From Trichaptum fuscoviolaceum (lineage: Eukaryota; Basidiomycota; Agaricomycetes; Hymenochaetales; Trichaptaceae), in NCBI GenBank assembly GCA_910574455.1, contig CAJSYZ010000001.1, forward strand, positions 2,649,424-2,713,423: a stretch of 64,000 nt of DNA, read 5' to 3'. A program made the position numbers and the translations under genes. The notes under the pieces are model-generated. The model did not search any database. It had not been told where the DNA came from and saw only the letters and a program-made list of their open reading frames with translations. Of the stretch, positions 11,006-22,395 are shown piece after piece. Positions within the stretch are counted from its first letter, which is position 1. Each line of letters begins with the position of its first letter.

Positions 11006-12100
11006 CGAGTCTGGGTAGAAGCAAGCAAGAGATTAATGGGATTAGAATGCCCTTCAAGTTATCGTCTGTACGACATCTGCATAATAACTAGCACCAACTT
11101 TCTGGTGTATCCTTGCTTTTGGATCGGTGTGCGATTGGTTTCATTCGGGATGTTAGGAAATTCGAACTTCCTGATAACGAACGTGAGATTATTATATTTT
11201 CATCGGTTTGGGTCATTGGCCAAGGATAGACTAGTTTGAAAAGAACAAGACATATAATAATGCTTACCGTTTCGACTAGTCACAAATTTGCGTTTGAACT
11301 AGATGATCGGCGTTTCCCACATAGTAGCTTGGAACAGCTTGGAACACATGTAGGCTCCAGGAAAACATGTTGGCCAAGCTGCGCTCGAAGTCAGTAGGTC
11401 ATGCGGGAGCCAATAGCAGAGATTTTCATCATGCTGTACGGGCCGGCGGAGAGTAGGGGTAAAGAAAGCCTGTAGCATGAGTTATGGAAGCCCCGAGCCT
11501 CGTCGGCGAAGGATGATGATGACTTCCCGTGGCCCTAACACGAAACAGCTTCAATATAGATCACCAATATCATCCGTGCTTCTAGCGCCAGATCTGTTTG
11601 AAATGAGAGACGAAGGCCAAAAAGCTTCTTCTGGCTCACCGCTGGCACCAACAGCACCAACGGCGTGTCCGGGTGAAAGGACTAAAGAGAAAGTGGGTTG
11701 AGCTCGGGCGTGTGCACTGTGCAGGCTGTGTCGAGTCTCCGAGTGCCCGACACGAAGCTCCAACCATGAGCGGTGGTAGCAAGAAACCGACCCCCGATGA
11801 CTAGAGCTATAGATATGTACCAGCTTACGCACCGTCCTATGACGATGGAGCATTTCTTGACACTCACAGACAACGTTGAGGACTCGCGGGATTGTAGGCG
11901 AAAAGAACCATGAGACCTTGACTGGGTGGGTATAATTCTTACCATAAAAGGGAAGCATATTTACGTACAAGTGCTTCTCCGGCAATGGGTCCCAAATCCG
12001 GTTATGATATTAGTACAACTTACACTCAACTATCACCTGAAGCTCTGAAGCTAAAGTCGAGAAAACGTATCGCTGTGTAAATCTCCCCAGTATACCTGTC
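11006..12100. other. Intergenic, 1.1 kb, no supported gene
   Basis: Between two plus-strand genes. A minus-strand frame at 11551-11985 is open for 144 codons but shows no family resemblance and no convincing exon partners. Includes the promoter of the hydrolase at 12101. Confidence 0.35.
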
Positions 12101-14617
12101 ATGACTTCCCCGCATCTCAAAGCTGTCATCTTCGACGTAAGTCTGGCTCACGCCATTGGCTAGAACCCACAAAGCTATGGGTTCACATTCAAGTTTACTC
12201 TGGTTGGTCGATGCTGTACATGACTGACCTTTGCAATGTACACATCTCCCATTAGATTGGCGGTGTCGTGGTGCGCAGCCCCCTATTGGCCATTGCCTCG
12301 TATGAAGAGGAGAAGGGTCTGCCAAAGAACTATATTAACTGTTCGATGTACGTCTGCTTAATTGGCTCGCTTCCACGCATTCAGACTAGTGTCCTAACGA
12401 AAATAAACTTATGTCGTTCAACTGTTCAACTTTATGTGTTCTGGCCAATGGTATCTACGCCGTTGATTGATTCCTCGTGTCAAACGCATGTCCGCGCCTC
12501 AACCCGACCCAACACTGGCACGGATTATGATCGGATAACTTGCACTTACGTTCCCTTCGCGTATGCGTATCCTATGGGTGATCGTCGCTCTTGAAGCACA
12601 CGGCGAGGACCGAACGGGGCCTGGCAGCGCTTTGAGCGCGGTGAAATGACGCTATTCCCATTCTACGAGGCATTCGGTCGGGAGCTCTCTGATACGGTGA
12701 ACGGCAACGTCTGGTTTACTGATTATTGGAAGCTGAGAAATCCTGGAAAAGGTAAGTACAGAATCTTCCATACTTAGCAACAAAATGCCGCCGGCCTTTT
12801 ATTTTATTGTGACTGGAATATGCGGGAATCATAACGACAATATTTTTTTTGGAAAGTTTTATTGACAATTAACTGATTCTTTTGTAAAGAATGTCCCCAG
12901 CTACCTAATCAAATAGAGATAGATGGACGAGAGGTGCGTAGACTAGCAGGTAGCCTTGAGGCACATGCAGCACTTGGGCTGGAATGTTGATGGATGTCAA
13001 TCTGAACAGCTATTTGGACGAATGATGCGCGAGAGCACAGCCTACGATGAGAGAGTGGTGGAAGCCATTCGACGGATAAGAGGTAGGTCGAACTTTGTTG
13101 CCACACTTCCGAGCAATCAGGTAGCTTGAGCGTCATGAACGCCATCAGACACAGCCTACGACACGGCTGCAGACGGTGACGATTACCGCCTCCCCCCCCT
13201 CTCTGACTGAACTTGTCAGATGCACTACGGGGAGGAAGGGGAGCTTAGTCCCTCTACGGTCTGAGTGGCTCCAGACGCAGAGGGGGGCTACTGGGATGGA
13301 GGGGGCGTATTCGTAGATGATCACACCACTAACACACCAAATCCACTTACCACCTAGCCGCGCACCGCTGGCGCGTCATCGCCCTGACGAACAACTACGC
13401 GAAGTCCGAAGAGACGATACTGGGGCACGACCATGAGCCCGGCTCGGGACCACCACTCGACAAGTACCCCGACTTCTCCATCGAGAAGGAGCGCGCTTTC
13501 CTGGGCTGGACGGAGGGGGCGACGCCACCTGCTATGCGCGCGCTGTTCGACGACTTCTGCGACTCCAGCACCTTGGGCATGCGGTTAGTACAGACAAAAT
13601 ACACCTGGGCCAATGTTGTTCCCTCGTTACTTTCCCCGACCTTTTCGATCTTCTCCCCCAATATTTGGCCTCTCAGAAAGTTGTCAGATGCCTGTCGTCT
13701 GTGAACCCTGAGACTATAGCATTTGCGGCTGGCCCTCGGACCACGTATACTTACCACATTGTTCTCCTTTCCCTTGTTCTGGGATCTTTTGTATTCAGAG
13801 GTTCAGTTGCCTCCCGGGGGGAGAGGGGGGGAGAGGTGTTCGAATGATGACAAGACGAAATTAACTGACGCAAACTAAACTTGCAGGAAACCGGATCCCG
13901 AGTTTTATCTCCTTGCCTGCAAGCGAAACGGCGTACAGCCAAAGGAGTGTGTCTTCTTGGATGACCTCGGAATGTAAGTCCTTGTGCGATTAATAAATCA
14001 AACGTACCCCATTCCATTCCCATTCATCAACTTCGTTTCCCCATTCTTGACGTGTGCGGCTCATCGCGTGGAACACAACTTGCAAGAAGAGACTTAGAGA
14101 AGGGCGAGAAGGGCAAGAAGAGATATGAGGGTGGGTAGTCTCCGCGGGAGAGCGCTCACTTGCATTTGCTCATTTGCAGGCTGTCGAACGTTGTGTACAC
14201 ATGCGTCCTGCAATGGTACTTCGATCAACCATCAACGCCGCAGCCCAACACAATTTCTGCTGCTGACTTCCTGCCCATCTTCAATTTCCCTTGTCTATCC
14301 TTGTGTTCCGTTAACGAAGGAAGTGAGGCTAATGGCCGTGATTGAATATAGGAACCTCAAGGCCGCACAGGAAATTGGCATGGAGACAATCCGTGAGTAT
14401 CAGTTCCAATCAACGAGCGAATCACACAAAAAAGAGAGAGTTGAAAAGCTGACGGAAACTCATTTAACCTCTCTTGGATCGTGTTACCTGACTTGACCCT
14501 CGAATCGCAATTCGATCAACAGATGTGCCTATCGGAGGAAGCTTGCAAGCCATTCAGGAGCTGGAGAGGAAACTAGGCATTGACTTGACAGGTCCGGGAG
14601 TCCAAAATAAGCTCTAG
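12101..14617 (+). CDS. HAD-like hydrolase (epoxide-hydrolase N-domain/ACAD10-type phosphatase)
   Basis: Haloacid-dehalogenase superfamily protein. The first exon codes MTSPHLKAVIFD and an intron falls directly after the nucleophile Asp. The motif then continues as IGGVVVRSPL, so motif I is FDIGG rather than DxD, as seen in ACAD10 and the N-domain of soluble epoxide hydrolase. The cap region contains GAWQRFERGEMTLFPFYEAF. Motif II is IALTNNYAKS and motifs III/IV are RKPDPEFYLLACKRNG and CVFLDDLGMNLKAAQEIGM, with the paired acidic residues intact. It ends HVPIGGSLQAIQELERKLG then TAG at 14615. About 260 aa over eight or nine exons. Introns are long for this window (249, about 300 and about 375 nt). 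The reaction is probably phosphate-ester hydrolysis; substrate unknown. Confidence 0.85.
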
Positions 14618-14805
14618 GTGTATTGTTGTGCGTTTGTAACTCGCGGTTGACTGAATGGAATGTACATATTCGATGCCAAAGTTTTTTTTCTTGTTCTCCT
14701 TTCGTCTTCGCGGCATGGTGGTCTATGTTTGATGGGTGAAAGCTGAAACGTCGTCTATAATTATTGCATCGGCGATCGACATATGTCTAAGTGTTCTAAA
14801 ACATT
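14618..14805. terminator. Shared 3' intergenic between convergent genes
   Basis: 188 bp between the HAD-hydrolase stop and the QCR10 stop on the opposite strand; must hold both polyadenylation regions. No distinct element assigned. Confidence 0.3.
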
Positions 14806-15805
14806 TTAGAATGGCTTGTCTGACGCTGGGACTTTGTCTTCATAGTAGCTGCCAAGCTTCGCGGGTCAATGGCGAGAGCACCGGCGTGTAAATGGCATCA
14901 ACGAAAAGAGTAAAGACAAGAGTGTCAAAGTCAGCGATTCATTATTACGGCGAGGTCAATATCGCGACCCTTACCACAGGCACCTTCACGAGGAATGTCC
15001 GCTTCACGATCGGGGTAACCGAGAGTAGCTGTAGAACAAGAAAAACGCGCGTTAGTGCATTGTCAACCGGAAGCAAATGTAAGGAGAGCATGAAGCTCCG
15101 ACGAAATTTGTATCGATACGAGGTAAATTGCAAAATGCAAAGATATTGCAGTGGCTTGGGCTTCATGGAGATCTCGGGGAACGAGAAGATTGGGGGGAAG
15201 GACAAAAAGGTCATATGGTGGAGATACGGAGGCACGTCACATGTGGCGTTCTATGTCGAATCGGGTGGAAGGAATGTAAGAAAGAGGACGTACGAAGAGT
15301 GCGGCACTACCGAGGCCAACGCCCCATACGCCCAAGCTAGGCACCCATGGCTTGATAGGCTGTCGTCGGAGACAATAGCATGCGAGCCAACGAGGAGACG
15401 CGTAGGATTAGCAAAGTAGAGAAGAGAAGAGTGATCCGGTCGCCGACGCAGATCATAGAACAGATCACATTGAGATCGTAGTGGTCGTGTGGACAGAGTA
15501 GAGATTATTTTTTGGTTTGGCGATGAAGAGACGGAGATTCAGCAGTTGCGACATTCGAAGGGGGGCCATGGGTTGTTCGGGTGGGTTTGATGGCAATATC
15601 AAAAAATACATGGAGAAATAGAGCACGAAGCACCGGAGGTGGTGCAGTTTTGTGATGATGCACATATGTCAGTGTCATTCATTCGAAAAAGTAATGAGCA
15701 AAAAGAAGAGATTAGTCAATAGCGAGATCCAAGGGAGATGACAGAGCGAAGAACACTTACTCTGATGGATAAGGGCGAGGACGGGTGGTAAACAACGCGG
15801 GACAT
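14806..15805 (-). CDS. QCR10: Cytochrome bc1 complex subunit 10 (ubiquinol-cytochrome c reductase small subunit)
   Basis: A 71-residue single-span subunit of mitochondrial complex III, recovered by exon joining because each exon is too short to stand out. Exons: 15805-15761 (MSRVVYHPSSPLSIR), 15359-15294 (PIKPWVPSLGVWGVG then LGSAALF), 15028-14975 (LLSVTPIVKRTFLVKVPV) and 14856-14806 (LGSYYEDKVPASDKPF, stop). All junctions are phase 0 and all introns are GT-AG. The WGVGLGSAALFLLSVTP transmembrane segment and the DKxPASDKPF end are the family hallmarks. The first intron is 401 nt and free of AG for 394 nt before the acceptor. A second possible acceptor 9 nt downstream would delete three residues (PIK). 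Confidence rests on the length, topology and C-terminal motif. Confidence 0.88.
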
Positions 15806-16025
15806 CGGTGAGCTGGTAGGCGCGGAAGAGGATGGAGGTCAACGAGTTGATTGAGCACAGCAACACTTCGGTGACGGTGACGGTGGGTGGCACCGGAAAG
15901 GGAAGTCGGGCGAGCTCGTGAGAAATCCTGTGCAGTATTTCTCACGGGCAGTGCCCGAATGGCCGAGGACCAAAAAAGGAAGCACAAGCCATCTTGTGTA
16001 AACTTTCGTTCAGCACTCGATTGCA

Positions 16026-16034
16026 TCTCGACAT
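16026..16034 (+). repeat. Left 9-bp target-site duplication
   Basis: TCTCGACAT immediately outside the left inverted-repeat arm; the identical 9 bases sit at 16552-16560. Confidence 0.85.
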
Positions 16035-16551
16035 CAGTCTCCTACCCAAACTCTCCCACGGTTCGGAAGAGGCCGAGGCCTCAGGGTCCAGGTAAAGTTG
16101 AGGGGGACCCATTTCCTCCCGTAGGGAGGGTCTGGCTTATAACATTTTAGCCGAGGCCCGACCATCGTCAGGGTCCACCTCCCGCCCATTGTTTTCGTGG
16201 GAACAGTGCACTTGGGCAGCTTTTTGACAAAATAATCATTTGTTAGATTTAAAGGTCTTGGGCAGCTGCTACATATTATATATAACTATTTCTAGTCGGT
16301 ATAAATAGTCTTAAAAACCATTCAACTGTGTCCCATTTACCAAAGTTGTTTGAGCTCATACCAAAGCTCCCAAAAGCCGGCATTTCCACGGTAAGCAGTG
16401 CCCGACGCCAAACCCTGACGATGGTCGGGCCTCGGCTAAAATGTTATAAGCCAGACCCTCCCTACGGGAGGAAATGGGTCCCCCTCAACTCTACCTGGAC
16501 CCTGAGGCCTCGGACTCTTCCGAACCGTGGGAGGGTTTGGGTAGGAGACTG
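16035..16551. mobile_element. Non-autonomous TIR element, Mutator-like (MULE-type MITE)
   Basis: 517-bp insertion bounded by two inverted arms of 140 bp, 16035-16174 and 16412-16551. The arms align without gaps and differ at three positions (about 98% identity). The outer ends read CAGTCTCCTACCCAAA. Perfect 9-bp direct repeats flank it. Long terminal inverted repeats plus a 9-bp duplication are the hallmark of the Mutator superfamily. There is no transposase in the 237-bp centre, so it would need an enzyme in trans. Just inside the arms the two sides still share about half their bases over some 47 positions, suggesting the repeats were once longer. It lies 221 bp upstream of the QCR10 start codon. 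The superfamily assignment is inference. Confidence 0.8.
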
Positions 16552-16560
16552 TCTCGACAT
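16552..16560 (+). repeat. Right 9-bp target-site duplication
   Basis: TCTCGACAT directly after the right arm, identical to 16026-16034. Confidence 0.85.
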
Positions 16561-17423
16561 ACGCAAATCCTCAGCTAGACACTTGCTTTTGTTCGCTCGA
16601 GCTTGCCGCCGCCACCGCCTCCTCCGTGTTTCGTGCTCGTCCTTCGCAGCGTCCTGCCGCGACGCTCCCTGGCGCTCCGCGCTCCTCCCGCCCAGCGCTC
16701 GACGACCCTCCCCCTCCTGGACTATTCCAATCCAAAACTATCTTATCGCCCACCCAGCCCCTGTCCTGGCTGGACTCAGGTTCTTGATTCTTCCTTTACT
16801 CTCCGTGCATACGGCTTCTTTCGCGCACAACCTTCGACGTAAGCTCTCGCCGGTCCCAGCGCCCTCGCAGCCTGAGCCTCACTAAACGGTGGTGCAGCGT
16901 CGACGGCGCCCTTGAGCTTGATACGGACTTACGCCGGCATTACGGGACGAAATCAGAGCAGTGGACGATCCCAGAGTTGCTCTCGAATCTGCTTCTCGTC
17001 CGACGCATCCGAGGACATATCCGTTCGCAGCCCGCGACCTCATTTGCATTTGCATTTTGTCGTTTCGTTTCCTGTTTTGAGGTTGCACGGGCTCGCTAGC
17101 CATCTTGCCATCGTACTACGTATTGTGACAGAAAGGCTTACTTCAAGTTGTGTGTCTCGGTTTATTTCCGTTTGTGATCGAGCACGTCGTTTTGATCGAT
17201 CCCTCCCCATCATCATCATTGGCGCACCTGCTTTCCTGTATTCCACCCTCGCCTTACCAAATCCAAGCTCCTCCTTTATCCGCCCTCCCAAAGCCGAAAA
17301 CCGAAAGCCATACAAGCTCTGACCCCTTCCCTCTCGACTTCCTTCACCTTCACGACTACGGCAGGAACTTCTTGACCTCCTGAAACACTTACGCAAACCA
17401 CTTCAGCAGCAGCAACAGCACAG
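16561..17423. promoter_or_regulatory. Promoter and 5' leader region of NOP16
   Basis: 863 bp rich in C and T on the plus strand (for example around 16605-16640 and 17215-17345), as is common upstream of highly expressed fungal ribosome-biogenesis genes. No gene recognised. Confidence 0.35.
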
Positions 17424-18622
17424 ATGGCAAACCCTCGACAGCGGCGAAAGGTACGTTCCTCGTCGCACAAGCCCATCAGGATCTCCCGCCAGGCAAATAA
17501 ACTACTCAAGAAGCAACCTCGTGTGTGTTCTGTCTATTGACTCTCTTATTACTCTATCGTCTCCAAATTACCTCTACTCAGCGCCTTCTTTCGAATCTTC
17601 CTTTCTTCCGAGGACAAATCGACTCCTTCTTCTGATCTTATCTTTTCGTGTTTCGACGATATGTTGCTGACGTCCGATCGCTTCTGCTTCTGCTTCGATA
17701 TGTCAATTAGCGATAAAGGGCCCCAAGATCTTACAGGATGCATGGGATAAGCACAAGACGGTTCGACAAAAGTAAGTGTTTAATTCTATTTCTATTTCTA
17801 ATTCTGTGTGCTGTAATCAGTTCTGCGCGTTAACCCTAAAAATATATCGTTTTTGCTCTAACTTAACAACCTTTTCGGCTAATCAAAGATTGCTAACTTT
17901 ACATCATTTCATACGACTTCTATGAAGTTACGCCGCACTCGGCCTCGCGCATTCGCTGACTCCGACCGATTCTGGTGGGAGGGACATTACGCGTCTGCAG
18001 ACGCTGCACAGCACTGAAAGCCGAAGCGCCGGAAGCAATATATTGGAAGACGCATCGTCGGGCACGCGCGAAAAAAGCGAAGCGGGCTCGAAGGACGCGA
18101 ATGCTGCCAAGGCCGGAGAAGTTGGAAAAGCTACACGCATCCCGCGCGGGTATGGAAAGATTGTGCGGGACGAAAAAGGAAATGTGGTGGATGTGATCCT
18201 CGACGAGGCGGATGACGCCAGCCCAGCGACGGCCATGGAGCTGGAGAACGAGCTCGATCGACGACAGCCTGAGAGTCTGCCGGGTGCGGACTGGCTTCTG
18301 AAAGGCGAGGCGGGCATGGAATTAGACGTTGTTCGAGGTGCGTGTCACACCATTATTACCGCAATGGGAACTAATGTATTACATGACGTACGCGCCAAAC
18401 TCTGTGTTTGCTTGGGATGGATTAGCACTGGAAGACAGCTCGAGAGAAGGGCCACCGAGGGCTGCTCGGACGTCGAGCGGCGCCGAGGTCAAGTACCTGC
18501 AGCAGCTTGTGGAGACATATGGGGAGGATTACGAGCGGATGGCCAGGGACCGGAAAAGGAATGTGCACCAGTATACGGCCGGGCAGCTCAGGCGGGCGAT
18601 AGCCAAGGCGCGGCTTCGATAG
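17424..18622 (+). CDS. NOP16: Ribosome biogenesis protein Nop16
   Basis: Nucleolar factor needed for 60S subunit assembly (25S rRNA processing). The start ATG at 17424 gives MANPRQRRKVRSSSHKPI, the basic N-terminus typical of Nop16. The next exon gives PIKGPKILQDAWDKHKTVRQ, then, after an intron at 17772, NYAALGLAHSLTPTDSGGRD, the most conserved part of the family. The middle is acidic and low complexity. The C-terminal exon has VKYLQQLVETYGEDYERMAR followed by DRKRNVHQYTAGQLRRAI and ends at TAG 18620-18622. About 240 aa in four exons. Complete. Confidence 0.93.
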
Positions 18623-19360
18623 ATACGACTGCCCACTCTGTTGTGAGATGGTAGATCTCGGGCCCAGCATTAATTGGTCGTCTGTAGTCCGTCCGGGTTG
18701 GAAATTGACTATTGACAATGGGGCATCCGGACTCGGAGGACGACTCCGTTGTATTGGAATAGAACTTTGTATCCGCAACGCTGTCTATGTGTCACTGTCA
18801 CGGAAGAGCGGTGCAAAAGTAATAGAATACGCATGAGGAAGCACAGCCGGAGCCAGAAAAAGGCTAAACGTACGGGGCCAGTTGTCTGATTTGCACTTGT
18901 TTGCGCCGAGACGCAATTCCCTGCTGGGACTGAAGATTATTGTGTAGATCTGCATGAAAGTCAGTTGGGTGGCTCTGAGGGTGCATTCTGGGGCGGCTGT
19001 GAGGATGTGGCCGAGACGCCGGCGGGGGGAGGGAGGGGACGAGGATTGATTATTATGTCCGATGAATTTCTATTTGTTTGGGATATGTCGATCGAGGGAA
19101 ATGAAGCTAGCTAACCTAAGGGACTCGTTCGACAGCTTGCAGGGAATACCACGAAAGGGAATCGCACCGTCGGATCTGATCTCTGCACTTTCCTCGACTC
19201 TTACACCCATCTCTTTAAATATATAGCTTCTTCCTCGACTTGACTCCCATGCTTCCCTTCCACCCGCGCCAGCCTATCCCCTCCCTCGACTCCCTACACG
19301 TCCTCGACCCACCCTTGCTCACCGTGCACGTCGCCCGACCACCCCCGACGCATATGCCCA
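18623..19360. other. Intergenic, upstream of the transcription factor
   Basis: 738 bp. A TTTAAATATATAG stretch at about 19214-19227 is a possible TATA region about 135 bp before the next ATG. Otherwise nothing recognised. Confidence 0.3.
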
Positions 19361-22300
19361 ATGTCTCCCAAGTCCGACTCATCCCAGCAGCGCGCCTCGT
19401 CCTCCAAGTCCGCCTCCACATCGCCCTACCCGCCCTCCAGCAACCGGCGCACCTCCGCCCAGCCAAAGTCCTCTAGACAGCAGTTCTCCGCCTGTGGTGC
19501 CTGCCGCATGCGCAGGCAAGTCCTTGTGCTCACTGTGTCCGCCCGCTGCCCGCTCATACACCGCATTCCAGAGTCCGATGCGATCTCAAGGATCTGCAGG
19601 CCGCCAATCCCTCCGCCAACCATACCGCCTGCTCAAACTGTCAAGAGCGCGGCCTTAAATGCGTGTACGTTGGCGCAATAATTCCCATATTTGTCGAAAT
19701 TTTGTGTCGCTTATATTACCCGACCCTTGCTTTGCAGAGACGAATTCGCGGAGGTTAAAGCAGTCAAGCTCCTGCGCCGAGGTCGAAGACTGCAGCAGGT
19801 CGAGTAAGCTCGCGCGCGCGTCGCGCTCTTGTTGACAGCCCAGAGTTTTAATCTAACCACATATTTAGGGCGGTTTATGGCAGGGCCGCCAATGATGATG
19901 AGCGTAGGCCGGGAAGCGCACACAACCAGCCCAGCTCGATACCAACTCTGCGTCCTGAGTTCTTCAGATCGGCCTTCTTCCATACGTTCCTCATCCAACG
20001 TACGTCCCACTTACTCTCTTCACCGCCGCGTCCAGGTCGTCTATAACGCGTTCCTGGGCCTTGCAAAAATAATAAATTTATCCATCGCAACGATACAGGT
20101 CCGATCATCGACCCCCTTGAATTCTCATCTCGCGTTATTGAGGCCCACAATGGGAACACGGACGCCCTGGGCACGACCGGCCAGCTTATATGCATGGTCC
20201 TCGCGGCCTGGGCAACGAGCTTCGGGATCAACGAGTCGGGTGACCCAGATATGCTCTCTGGCCACCATGCTATCCGCCGCCGGAAAGAGCGCACGAACAT
20301 CATGCTCCGTGAACTCCTCCACCTGGTCGACTTGCACAGTCTCCTGCGCAAACCGACTTGGGACGGCGTGCGGGCTTTGCTGCTCATCATGCCGCTCACC
20401 GAGGGTATGTTTATTTTCATTAAGAGTTGGCCCCCCTTGCGACTAGTTTCTGACACGTTGATTAGACGTCCAGACACCAATGGAACGACTGGTATGTGCT
20501 AGCATGCGAGGTCGAGAACCGCCTGGCTTACACATAATGTTTTTACAGGCTATGTATGAAGCCACTATAAATCAAGTGTATACTCTATGTAGCCTGGCTT
20601 CTGTCTCCTCCGTGAACAGCGGACAAGGGGAATTCGTGGATGCGGCCGTCCGGGCGCGTATATTCTGGTATGCCCATATCCATGAGGGGGTAACGACCGG
20701 CTTAAGAGGGGGTCGTCTTCTACTGTACGCCCTAACTCCCACTTCTTTTCATCGAGGCATCATATTAATTCATCTTCTTATCATCTTCGCATACATCTAC
20801 CTACCCTGCTATTAATTTTTTTTTTACTGCGAAACAGGTCAGAGGAAGACCTCAATGCATTCCAGGCGACGCTCCCCATGATCGTACCCCATTCCCCGCC
20901 TCAGGCTGTCGCTGCGAATAACTACTCGATTGCCCTCCGGTATTCGAAGACGCCCATTCGCCTCTCGGCGACTTGTCGGAAGGTGCATGCGGCACTGACG
21001 GGTCCCAAGGCGAGGCAAAGGGATGAGATCGACGAGGAGCGTCTCAGAACTGCCTGGGACGAGCTCGAAGTCGCATGGGACGAGCTTGATGCCTTGCGGA
21101 ATTTCGGGACTGCGGGCATCGTCCATTCCGAGGATGTCGACAGGTTCGTCAATGGATGGCAGGTGCGTGTTCTCACTCGCGTAGTGCCCCCATACATACT
21201 CAATGAAGGCCCACTTTAGATCTTAATATTCGAGTGCTGTGAGAATTTCTTTTCATTGGACGAATGCGAAAGCTGTGGCGGTTATCTTACTGACAGATCC
21301 CTTTCTACAGATAATGTGATACGCGAGGCTCTCAAGCAACGGCTCGTGGCATGTTCATCAGGGAGTGATTCTGTGTACTTGTCGAATGGGACGATTTCAA
21401 GATCTCATCGACTGCCCCAAGTCGTGCAACTGCATTCGATCGCAGAAGCAAAATGCCATGAAATCGCCCGCCTCATCGTAGGCATCATCCGACCGCATCT
21501 CGGCACGGACTTCTTCAGATTCGACGCCTCGCTCGTCCGGGACGGGTGTTTCTTCGCTGGCGTGCTGCTCGCCGGCTCGACGGGATCAGAACAGGAGGTG
21601 AACACCTGCCTGCAGGCGCTGCGCGACATGCGCTGGGCGTTCTCGAAGAGCGAGGAGCGCGAGCACACGCTGAAGATGGTCTGGGAGCAGCGCGTCGCGA
21701 CCGAGTCTCAGCGGCGTGTGGAGGCGGAGCTGCGGCGGAGTGATCCGCCCCAGCAGGACTCCTCGTCGTCGGCGTCGATCAGCCCCTCGTCGTTCGTCAC
21801 CCCGAGCCTCACGCCGCCGCACCACCGCATGCGGCAGCCCCCGCCGCCCCTGTCGATCGTGCACGCGTCTGCGGCGCACGGATCAGGCCCGAGCACGGCC
21901 GCTACGGAGGACGGCGGGTGGGGGACGATCTCCAGCTCCTCGTCGCACACCGCGCGCTCACATCATAGCCCGCTCTCTTCATCGGACTCACCCCCGTTCT
22001 TATCTGCACAGCCCGTGCCGTCGAGCATAGGTCCGAAGGTCGAGGCGCTCGCGCTGATGAACTCCTCGCTCGCGGACCAATCGGTCACCGGCTCCGTGTA
22101 CTACCACGTTCCGTCTGATATGGATACATTTGCGTATTCTTTGTCCTCCAGTACACTGACGAGCTCGTCGCACGATCCGCACGACCTCACACCCCCACAC
22201 TCCTCCGCAGGCATGTCGACATCCTCCGCGTCGTTTCACGACTCCTACTACGACACATCGGCGGTCTTTGTTTCCCCGCCTGGAACCACGTCTAGCCGGG

Positions 22301-22395
22301 TGGTTGGCGGCGATTCGTCCGGCGGCCTATCTGCAGACGATAGCCCTAATTTTTCCACCAATTACGCCAGCAGCCAGTTCTACGTGTCTCACTAA
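19361..22395 (+). CDS. Zn2Cys6 transcription factor with fungal-specific regulatory domain
   Basis: Binuclear zinc-cluster regulator. The cluster is CGACRMRRVRCDLKDLQ...ACSNCQERGLKC, giving six Cys in the Cx2Cx6C...Cx2Cx6C pattern with a long loop. It is followed by a basic linker (VKLLRRGRRLQQVEAVYG). The middle homology region includes FFRSAFFHTFLIQRPIIDPL, TGQLICMVLAAWATSFGINE, KPTWDGVRALLLIMPLTEDV and RARIFWYAHIHEGVTTGLRG. The C-terminal 300 residues are Ser/Pro/His-rich and likely activating. About ten exons. The first intron (19516-19571) begins with GC, not GT, and interrupts the zinc cluster. A small exon codes DVQTPMERL. It vaguely recalls XlnR-type regulators but the target pathway cannot be assigned. 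Confidence 0.9.

Noticed and set aside
11551..11985. Minus-strand 144-codon frame and possible short introns around it
   Set aside because: I tried several exon joins; none gave a recognisable protein in a consistent frame. Could be a decayed gene, but there is no positive evidence.
14892..15419. Plus-strand 175-codon open frame
   Set aside because: It lies antisense to three QCR10 exons and introns; the absence of AG on the other strand removes many codons by chance and keeps this frame open. No domain.
16328..16885. Plus-strand 185-codon frame crossing the right arm of the inverted-repeat element
   Set aside because: Starts inside the transposon centre and runs through its arm into a C/T-rich leader; low-complexity product with no similarity.
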